DNA of 64,000 bases from Methylobacterium durans. Lineage in GTDB: Bacteria > Pseudomonadota > Alphaproteobacteria > Rhizobiales > Beijerinckiaceae. This document shows, in pieces, positions 1 through 8,600 of the stretch; position 1 is the stretch's first letter; the number at the start of each line of letters is the position of its first letter. The notes beneath the pieces were generated by a model. That model was given only the letters and a program-made list of their open reading frames with translations, had not been told where the DNA came from and did no database searches. The position numbers and the translations under genes are program-made. The stretch covers positions 4,821,501 to 4,885,500 of the forward strand of contig NZ_CP029550.1 of NCBI RefSeq assembly GCF_003173715.1, given 5' to 3'.

Positions 1-1173
1 CAGAAGGCTGACGACGGCAACTTCCTGCGCTCGTTGGCCGAGACGGTCCTGCAGATCCTGATGGAGGCCGACGTGGAGGGCCTGATCGGCGCGGGCCGCT
101 ACGAGCGCACAGGCGAACGCAGCACCTACCGCAACGGCTATCGCGAGCGCAGCCTCGACACACGGCTCGGCTCACTCAACCTGAAGATCCCCAAGCTGCG
201 GACCGGCAGCTACTTCCCCGGCTTCCTGGAGCCGCGCCGCACGGTCGAGAAGGCGCTGGTCGCCGTGATCCAGGAGGCGTGGATCGCCGGCGTCTCGACC
301 CGGCGCGTGGACGACTTGGTGCAGGCCATGGGCCTGTCGGGCATCTCCAAGTCCTCGGTGTCGAAGCTGTGCAAGGAGATCGACGAGCGCGTCGGAGCCT
401 TCCTGACGCGTCCGCTCTCGGGTGCGTGGCCCTATCTCTGGCTCGATGCCACCTACCTGAAGGTGCGCGAGGGCGGTCGCATCGTCTCTGTCGCTGCCAT
501 AGTCGCCGTCGCGGTGGACACCGAAGGCCGGCGCGAGATCGTCGGCCTGCACATCGGTCCCTCCGAGGCCGAGGTGTTCTGGACAGACTTTCTGCGGAGC
601 TTGGTCAAGCGCGGGCTCTCGGGCGTGCAGCTCGTCATCTCGGATGCCCACGAGGGGCTCAAGGCGGCCATCCGCCGGATGCTGAAGGCGACCTGGCAAC
701 GCTGCCGCGTTCATTGGACCCGGAACGCGCTGGCTTACGTGCCGCGGACCCAGCAGACCATGGTGGCTGCCGGCCTGCGCCACGCCTTCCAGCAGCCCGA
801 TCAGGACGCCGCCCGGGCCGCCCTTCAGCACCTGGGCGAGCAACTGCACAACCGCTGGCCGAAGCTGAAGGTCTTCATCGAGGCCACGTGCGAGGACGTG
901 CTGGCCTACCTGACTTTCCCGCTCCAGCATCGGGCCAAGCTTCACAGCACGAACCCGCTGGAACGCCTCAACAAGGAGATCAAGCGGCGCGCCGATGTGG
1001 TCGGCATCTTCCCCAACACGGACTCGATCCAACGCCTGATCGGTGCGGTGCTTCTGGAGGCCAACGACGAGTGGCAGCTTCAGCACCGCTATATGCAGAT
1101 CGAGGGCATGGCCGGGTTTGCTCCGGCGTTGATCGAGGAGAGCGTCACGACACTTCCACCACAGGCTGCCTGA
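1..1173 (+). CDS. IS256 (mutator) family transposase, 5' end outside window
   Basis: DDE transposase of the IS256/mutator family, which moves its own element by cut or copy and paste. The reading frame is open from base 1 (Q-K-A-D-D-G), so the TTG at 34 is only an internal codon and the true start lies left of the window. Visible catalytic blocks are LWLDATYLKV (first Asp), VISDAHEGLK (second Asp) and NPLERLNKEIKRR (Glu), with the C/H region RCRVHWTRN typical of the family. The stop at 1173 gives a normal C-terminus, so the gene is probably complete apart from the window edge. The right terminal repeat of the element is probably within the next 60 bases but could not be paired because the left end is missing. 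Confidence 0.93.
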   Translation, partial: QKADDGNFLRSLAETVLQILMEADVEGLIGAGRYERTGERSTYRNGYRERSLDTRLGSLNLKIPKLRTGSYFPGFLEPRRTVEKALVAVIQEAWIAGVSTRRVDDLVQAMGLSGISKSSVSKLCKEIDERVGAFLTRPLSGAWPYLWLDATYLKVREGGRIVSVAAIVAVAVDTEGRREIVGLHIGPSEAEVFWTDFLRSLVKRGLSGVQLVISDAHEGLKAAIRRMLKATWQRCRVHWTRNALAYVPRTQQTMVAAGLRHAFQQPDQDAARAALQHLGEQLHNRWPKLKVFIEATCEDVLAYLTFPLQHRAKLHSTNPLERLNKEIKRRADVVGIFPNTDSIQRLIGAVLLEANDEWQLQHRYMQIEGMAGFAPALIEESVTTLPPQAA

Positions 1174-1234
1174 CCGATGGCGGCTCCAATTCCACCCCGA
1201 AAGTCCACCTCATTGACGGACGTAACCTGAGGAG

Positions 1235-1453
1235 GTGCTGGTCCGCGAGTTTGCCCACGCGGCTGCGGACATCGAGGCGCACAGATCGGCAACCAGCGTC
1301 CACGCGATACGAGCCATCGCTCGCTACCACCGGATCAAGGCACTCGAACATCGGGGCAGATTGGCAGCCTTGGGCGAGGAATTCGGCTGGCTCCTGTCCG
1401 GCCCCCTAGCGCCGATCCATAAACGCGCTGACGCGAACCAGATGGCTCCATAA
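1235..1453 (+). CDS. small ORF, possible remnant next to IS256
   Basis: A 72-codon frame starting GTG, with VREFAHAAADIEAH and ARYHRIKALEHRGRLAALGEEFGWLL forming a helix-rich, protein-like composition. The frame is open a few codons upstream of the GTG to a TAA at 1223, close to where the IS256 element should end, so it could be the 3' part of a gene cut by that element. Its stop lies inside the left arm of the inverted repeat at 1443-1460. No family recognised. It may not be a gene. Confidence 0.3.
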   Translation: MLVREFAHAAADIEAHRSATSVHAIRAIARYHRIKALEHRGRLAALGEEFGWLLSGPLAPIHKRADANQMAP

Positions 1454-1527
1454 CGCCCAAATCCGCGAGGGCTTCGGAGGTTGGGCGTTATGGAGCCAGC
1501 CGCCTCGCGTAAGGGCGATTATGGATC
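1414..1527. repeat. long imperfect inverted repeat with 18-bp perfect core
   Basis: The arms TGGCTCCATAACGCCCAA (1443-1460) and its exact reverse complement (1481-1498) are separated by 20 bases. Outside them GATCCATAA (1414-1422) pairs with TTATGGATC (1519-1527), and parts of the sequence between also pair (ACGCGA with TCGCGT). The whole can fold as a long hairpin. It has no run of T, so it is not a plain terminator; it resembles the ends of a small non-autonomous element or a recombination site. Confidence 0.75.
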
Positions 1528-1794
1528 TGGGTGGTGTTTGCCTTCGCTCCGGTGGCTGATCCTCTCGACTGCTTGTAGCGCCTCCATGCGTGCAGCCTCG
1601 TCAGAAATAAGGGTGAATGTGTTCAAGATGCGGAGAGTATCTAGTGACCTTTTTGCAATCTCAGATCCTGAATTGAATTTACTGACATCATAATTACAGA
1701 TTTCTTGCACAACAATTTTCTTGAATATATGTGGATCTACCCCGATCGCTGAAGCAAGTTGATTTAGAACATGTTCCTCGGCCTTCTCGGTCAT
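1519..1794 (-). CDS. hypothetical protein
   Basis: 91-aa product beginning MTEKAEEHVLNQLASAIG with no recognised domain. Its first codon overlaps the stop of the gene at 1791-2009 by four bases (ATGA), so the two are probably one translationally coupled transcription unit. Its base composition is visibly more AT-rich than its neighbours, suggesting a horizontally acquired gene. The C-terminus runs into the outer arm of the inverted repeat at 1519-1527, so the tail may have been altered by whatever placed that repeat there. Confidence 0.6.
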   Translation of the reverse strand: MTEKAEEHVLNQLASAIGVDPHIFKKIVVQEICNYDVSKFNSGSEIAKRSLDTLRILNTFTLISDEAARMEALQAVERISHRSEGKHHPDP

Positions 1795-2009
1795 GTTCGT
1801 CTCGACGCAAAAGCTAACTGCTGCTCGATCCGGGCTCGCGCCTCGTCGAGATCAATCAGCGTGAGCGGCTCGGCGGCGCGCACGTAGTCGAAGCTGACCT
1901 TCAAGAACCACATACCCGCTTCGTCGTGATCGTTCGACACCCAGCCACTCGCCACCAGCCGATCCACTTGAGGTGAGTTCTGCTCTAGCTGAAACGGAGC
2001 CGCGCTCAT
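1791..2009 (-). CDS. hypothetical protein
   Basis: 72-aa acidic product (MSAAPFQLEQNSPQVDRL...) with no recognised family. It is the first gene of a two-gene unit with the 1519-1794 gene, which its stop overlaps by ATGA. It contains a compact alpha/beta-looking segment (GMWFLKVSFDYVRAAEPLTLIDLDEAR). Function unknown; the coupling and coding composition are the main reasons to accept it. Confidence 0.6.
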   Translation of the reverse strand: MSAAPFQLEQNSPQVDRLVASGWVSNDHDEAGMWFLKVSFDYVRAAEPLTLIDLDEARARIEQQLAFASRRT

Positions 2010-2694
2010 TGCGCTGGGTTAAAGGGAAAGTTGCCCATCCCCAGAAACGCCTTTGTGTAACCCCCGCATTCCTACCGACTTCGGGGCAATGCCGCAGCCG
2101 CAGCCGTCGGTAACGAACCCCTAACCAAAACCGTCGACCGTGCCGCCGGCCGTCGAAGATCTCTTCTCTCGATCGATGGCTAACTGTTTGATCCCGCGGT
2201 GTGGTGGTACTGTTGACCACCATGCGATCTCCATCGTAGTGGCTCCGAGCTCCTGCTGCATGACAGCACCTTTCTGGCGCCGCAGCGCCGGGAGCGGGAG
2301 CCATCCAGGCCATCTGCTTCCGGGCCCGCAACCCCATTACGAATGGCTGACAATGGCTGAAAGCTGTCGGCCTGCTTTCTGCATTCAAACCGCAGAAGCG
2401 GACATTCGCCGTGGCGTAAGCGATTAAGTAAAGACAACGCTGAGGGTTAGTCCACGATTTCTTCGAAAGGTTGCGTTTCGCAGACCAGGCAGGGCGCAGA
2501 CTGCCGCAAAGATAATTGGAGATGTTATTAGCTATCTAGTGCTAGACTAAGTCTTTAATAACAGCCGCCTTCCGACCAAGGTCTGAGACTAGATCGGACC
2601 TACGATCCGAAAATCAGCCGCCCTTGGTCCCTGGGATGAGCCGAAGACTCATGGAAATGCTTGGCCTCGAACAAGCATATCCCGAGTTCGGAAG
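2010..2694. other. intergenic region upstream of the giant peroxidase
   Basis: About 680 bases with no convincing gene; the short frames present are low-complexity Arg/Ser readings. It contains copy A of the dispersed hairpin repeat (2361-2409) and an AT-rich segment around 2520-2570 that is the likely place for the promoter of the peroxidase gene. No GGAAC-type site was found. Confidence 0.6.
2361..2409 (+). repeat. dispersed hairpin repeat, copy A
   Basis: AAGCTGTCGGCCTGCTTTC, then a loop, then AGAAGCGGACATTCG. It shares the pattern AAGCTG-CTGTCC-CTTT ... GAAGCGGACATTC with three other places in this window (12361-12411, 16206-16256, 46243-46290). The partly complementary ends would form a weak stem. 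Confidence 0.6.
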
Positions 2695-2697
2695 GTG

Positions 2698-5600
2698 ATG
2701 GGGGTCAAAATGGGCGTTAAGTTCAATCGCAGCGATCTGGACTTCATCCTGACCCAGATCCAAATGGCCGAGGCTGGACAGGATCCTCTGAATCCTCACC
2801 TCTCGTTCGGCCTGCGACAGGTTGATGGCGAGAACAACAGCGTGGTCGATGGTCAGCCTCTCTACGGAGCGGCGGATCAGGCGTTTCCCAAGCTAACGAA
2901 CCCAGTCTTCCAGGCTGCTGACGGCGCGCCGGCGGGATTTTTTGGGCCTGGAAGCCCCGCAATTCCCGGCTCATCCTACGCAAGCACCAACGGATTCGTG
3001 TTCGACGCAGATCCGCGCACGATCAGCAACCTGATTGCCGACCAGAGCGCCAACAACCCAGCCGCTGTAGCCGCCGCAGAGAAGGCGGCAGGCTCCCTTG
3101 GGACCGGCTATCAGCATTCACTTCCCGGTGCGGATGGCATCGTCGGTACCGCTGACGATGTCGTAAGCAATGCAGCGACGCCGGCTGCCACGGAGAACGG
3201 AAGCTTATTCATCAACAACGTGACGCCAGACAATGGCCTCTCAGCGCCATTCAATAGCCTGTTCACGCTGTTCGGGCAGTTCTTCGACCACGGTCTCGAT
3301 CTCATCGCCAAGGGCGGCAGTGGGACCGTGATGATACCGCTGCAGCCCGACGATCCGCTTTACGTGCCGGGCGGCCACACGAACTTCATGGTGTTAACCC
3401 GAGCGACAAACCAGCCTGGAGCCGATGGTGTTCTAGGTACCACCGACGACGTCCACAGCAATACTAACCTGGTCACGCCCTTCGTCGACCAGAACCAGAC
3501 CTACACGTCGCACCCCTCGCACCAAGTCTTCCTGCGCGAGTACATCATCGGCTCAGACGGCAAAATACACTCGACTGGGCGGTTGCTTGAGCACCACCGC
3601 TCCGACGGCACGATCGGCGGAGAGCCGACCTGGGCGGATATCAAGGCGAACGCGCTTAAGCTCGGTATCGTCTTGAACGACACAATTGACGTGGTGAACA
3701 TCCCGCTCGTCAAAGTTGACGCCTACGGCAACTTCATCCCGGATCCGGCCACCGGTCTCGCCCAGCTCGTCACAGGTCTCGGCCCGGACGGAAAATATGG
3801 GACCGATGACGACGTTGTCGTCCACGGCACGCGAGACGCGAATGGCACGATTCATCCCATTACTACGGACGGCGCGCTGCGCATCGGTCACGCCTTCATC
3901 AACGACGTGGCAGCATCGGCCAATCCGGTCGATCCTCAGACCGGCCTCTTCCTCACGCCAGACAGCGACGGCCTGATCAACGATGCCGAACATCCTCTGG
4001 CGGCGGGCTCCTTCGACGTTGACCTGCTGAACGCGCACTTCATCGCGGGCGATGGGCGCGCCAACGAAAACATTGGCCTCACATCCATCCATGAAATTTT
4101 CCATGACGAGCACAACCGCCTGATCGAGCAGACGAAGGATCTCATTCGCGCCGAGCTTGCCAATGGTGACACCGCCTTCGCCAGCAATTGGGTGCTCGAC
4201 GGCGCCAACCTCTCGGACGGCATCCAGGACAACGAGTGGAACGGCGAGCGCCTGTTCCAGGCGGCGAAGTTCGGCACCGAGACGCAGTACCAGCACCTCG
4301 TCTTCGAGGAATTCGCCCGCAAGGTCTCGCCGGCCATCCACCTGTTCGGCAACACCAACGTCCATCTCGACCCGGCCATCACCTCCGAGTTCGCGAACGC
4401 GGTCTACCGGTTCGGGCACTCGATGCTCGACGAGAACCTCAACCGTTACGAGCTGAATCCGGATGGCTCCACGAAGTTGGATGCCAACGGTCACCCGATC
4501 ATGACCCAGATTGGGCTGATCCAGGCCTTCACCAATCCTCTCGAGTACGCGAAGCACGGAGCGGACGCGGCGGGCGAGCTCATCGCCGGCGCTGCGAATC
4601 AGGTCGGCAACGAGATCGACGAGTTCGTCACCGGCGCGCTGCGCAACAACCTGCTCGGCCTGCCCCTCGACCTCGCCGCCCTCAACATCGCCCGCGGCCG
4701 CGAGACCGGCGTGGCGCCGCTCAACCTCGTGCGCAACCAGATCTACGCCCAGACGCACGACAGCTCGGTGAAGCCCTACGCGAATTGGAGCGAGTTCGGC
4801 AGCTACCTCAAGCACGAGGCGTCGCTGATCAACTTCGTGGCCGCCTACGGCACGCACCACACCATCCTCGAGGCGACGACGCTCGAGGGCAAGCGCGCGG
4901 CCGCGCTCCTCCTCGTGGAACACGGCCAGGACGGCTATTCGGGCAGCGGCGTCTCGGCGGCCGACATCAAGGACGCCCATGATTTCCTGCACAGCACGGG
5001 CGCCTACGCGAACATCACCGACCCGGCGGCGCTCAAGCTCGACCCGAACGCGCTCCACGACGCCAGCGGCGCGATCCCGTTCTGGAGCACGGGCAGCATC
5101 ACCGGCCTCGACCAAGTCGATCTCTGGATCGGCGGCCTCGCAGAGAAGCAGAACCTGTTCGGCGGGCTGCTCGGCTCGACCTTCGACTACATCTTCCGCA
5201 TCCAGCTGGAGAACCTGCAGGACGGCGACCGGCTCTACTACCTGCCCCGCCTCGAGGGCACGCATTTCGGGACCGAGATCGAGGCAAATTCGTTTGCTGA
5301 GATGATCATGCACAACACGGGCATAAAGCACGTGTCTGCTAGTGTCTTCTTAACGCCCGAGTACACGGTGGAGGCGAGCAATATCAATCCGGACGATTCG
5401 TCAACGTGGACAAGAAATCCGGATACCGGCAAGTTCTTGCTCGAAGCGTCCTGGGTTAAGGCGGACGGGACACCGACTACTGCCGCCGACCTGGCAGCAC
5501 AGAAGCACATCCACTTCCTTGGTGACGAAAACTTCCTCGGCAACACGATGGTGCTTGGGGGTACCGACAAGGCGGAGTGGCTGCAGGCTGGCAACGCTGA

Positions 5601-8600
5601 CGATGACACCGTCTACGGCGATGGTGGTGACGACCATATCGATGGCGGCAACGGCAATGACTTCCTGTACGGCGGTGCCGGTAACGACGTCATTACGGAT
5701 ACGGGGGGCGACGACACGATCCACGGCGATGATGGCAACGATATCATTTCTGCGGGTATCGGCGACGATATCGTCTTCGGAAATGATGGAGATGACATCA
5801 TTGATGGCGGCAAGGGCATCGACGATATCCAGGGGGGGCTTGGTAACGACATCATCCGCGCTGGCGAGGGCGACGACGAAGTCCTAGGCAACGAAGGGAA
5901 TGACTGGATCGAAGGCGGTCAGGGCGGCGACGTTCTAACGGGGGACGTGGGCGCGCCAACGGGACAGTTGCCGCTCTACGGCGGTGATGATGTCATCATC
6001 GGCGGCAGCTGGGTCGCGATCGGAGCCGACGGACATCCTGTCCCCGACGCAGCCAACCTGCAGAACAACAACGGCGGCGACAAGATGTTGGGCTTCAGCG
6101 GCGACGACATCATGGTCGGCGGCGGTGGCTTCAACACCTTCCGGGGCCACAAGGGCTATGACTGGGCCTCTTTCGAAGCCGATACCCAGGGTGTCGAAGT
6201 CGACATGAACCGGAGGGACTTCATCCTCGATTCTCCTCCGCTCTCGCCGGACGCGATCCGCGATATCTTTATCGAGACGGAGGGCCTGAGCGGCTCGTCC
6301 TATGATGACCACCTGATGGGGTCGAATGACGCAAAAGCAGATACGACTAACGAGCTCACGAATATCAATCTCATCTCAGGTCTGGAGACATTTTTCGCAC
6401 CGAACGTGCCAGTCCACTTCAACTCCGGCAACATCATCCTGGGAGGCGGGGGAAGCGACCGCATTCAGGGCGGAGGCGGTGACGATATTATCGATGGCGA
6501 CGCCTACCTTCATGTCGAGTTGCAGAACGGCCAAATCGTTCGTGAGATCCTTGACGGTGGCCGCAAGGGTGACGTGGACACTGCCGTCTACTCCGACATC
6601 GCCGCGAATTATGCGATCGGTGTGCAGACCGCCGATGGTCGTGGATGGAACGGTGCCGATTCGGAGGGTTTCTACTCCGTGGTGCACGTCACGGTAGGCC
6701 CTGGTGTGGCCGGCGCCCTCACTAAGGTGGTCAACGACGGCGTCGACAAGATCCGCAACATTGAGCGCCTAGAGTTTCAGGACACGACGGTGAACCTCGC
6801 CGACCTTGTGTTTGGACCCGGCCTCAAGGTCAAGAATCAGCTCCCGGTTGGGTCGGTCACGATTTCGGGCACCCCCGTTATCGGTCAGGTACTGACCGCC
6901 GACGCCCAGTTGCTCGACCTAGATCCAAATCCAAATAGCCCAACGCTGGTCACCAATGAAACCTTCCAGTGGCAGTATCTGGATCCAGCGCGCGGTGAAT
7001 GGGTACCGATCACCGGAGCAACCGGTGCGACCTACACCGTAACGCCGTTTGTCGTCGGGCAGCCCATCCGGGTAGTGGCCTCCTTCGTGGATGCCCTGGG
7101 GTTCAAGGAACATGTGACCTCGGCCCAAACCGCCGTTGTAGCCACTGCGCCTGGTGTTAACACGGCACCGTTCATCGTTCCGCAGCAGGGTCAGGTCGGC
7201 CTGCCCGACACCAACATTCTCGATAGCGCTCCCGTGAGCCTGTTCTTGCCGGTGACCACAGTTTTCAATGACGCGCAGACGGCAGCGAACGCGCTTATTT
7301 ACAAGGTCACTCTTGCGGATGGCTCGGATCTGTTCGCAGCAACCGGTCTCACCGTAGTCGACACGGTGGCTACGAACGGCGCCCTGCAGATCACCGGAAC
7401 TCTGAAGGCGGGGGTCACCGGCCCGCTCAACATCAAAGTCAGCGCCACTGATGGTGGCCCCGGCGCCCCATTGACCGTGACGGACACGTTCACGGTCAAC
7501 GTGGTTCATCCCTCGCCAGGCGCCCAAGCCGTCATCCATGGCTCACTGCAGGATGGCTACATCGCTGGCGCAACGGTGTTCATGGACTCGAACGGTGATG
7601 GAGTTCGGCAGAGCTTCGAGGCTCAGACCACGACTGACGCGCATGGCCATTTCACTCTGGTGGGCAAGCCAGGTCAGATCATCGCCTCGGGTGGAGCCGG
7701 CGCTATCGACACCGCCACCAGCCTCGCCTTCAACGGTACCTTCAAGGCGCCGGCTGGCTCGACGGTCCTGTCGCCGCTGACCACGGTACTCGCCGAGCTG
7801 GTTGACTCCGGCATGTCACTTGAGACAGCACAGGTCCGGCTTCGGTCTGCGCTCAGCCTCGACAGCAGCGTTGACGTCACGAAGTTCGACCCGATCGTCG
7901 GCGCTCAGTCGAGCGATCCAACGACGAAAGCTTTGGCTGAACACCTGTTCGTCACGGCCTCTCAGATCCTCAACACCGTAGCACTTCTGCAGGGCGCAGT
8001 GTTCTTTGCGAATCCGATGCAGGACATCGTTGCCCTCATTTCGACCGGTCAGCCGTTTGATCTGAGCACTCCTGAAACTGTGCAGAGCCTCGTCAGCTCC
8101 GCCAATCTCTTCGGGGAGTTCGCCACCGATGTCGCGAGCCTCATCATCGACCATAATGCCCTGATTGCGTCCCAGGCTGCGACCCTTGACGGTGTCGATT
8201 TCTTGGTTGGCGCCTCAGCGGTGAGCCGCGTCGCGCAGGGCGAGGCCGCACAGGCACTTGCCACCGCCTACACGCCTGAGGAGATGACGGCGCTCAAGCT
8301 CAACTACACCGGCGACGGTCTGGCCGAGCACGTCGGCTATGCCAAGCACCATGTCGGCGACGTCAATGGCGACGGCACCGCGGAGGGTGACGGCGACATG
8401 ACACCGCCGGACCTGTCAATCACCTCCCCGCCTGGTCTCACAAAGACGGCCAGTCAAACGATCGCTGGCAAAGTTGGGATCATTGATGCTGGCATGACAG
8501 TGCACATCATGGATGGTGGCACAGAGATCGGTTCGGCAGTATCGGACGCCAGTGGTAACTGGCACGCCGACGTGACCCTGGCGGGCGACCGGCCTCACAA

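Noticed and set aside
2140..2427. 95-codon plus-strand and 85-codon minus-strand frames
   Set aside because: Low-complexity Arg/Ser/His composition, no ribosome site, overlap each other and the dispersed repeat.
3553..5331. 592-codon minus-strand frame inside the peroxidase gene
   Set aside because: Antisense shadow of a GC-rich coding region; the plus strand carries clear peroxidase motifs.
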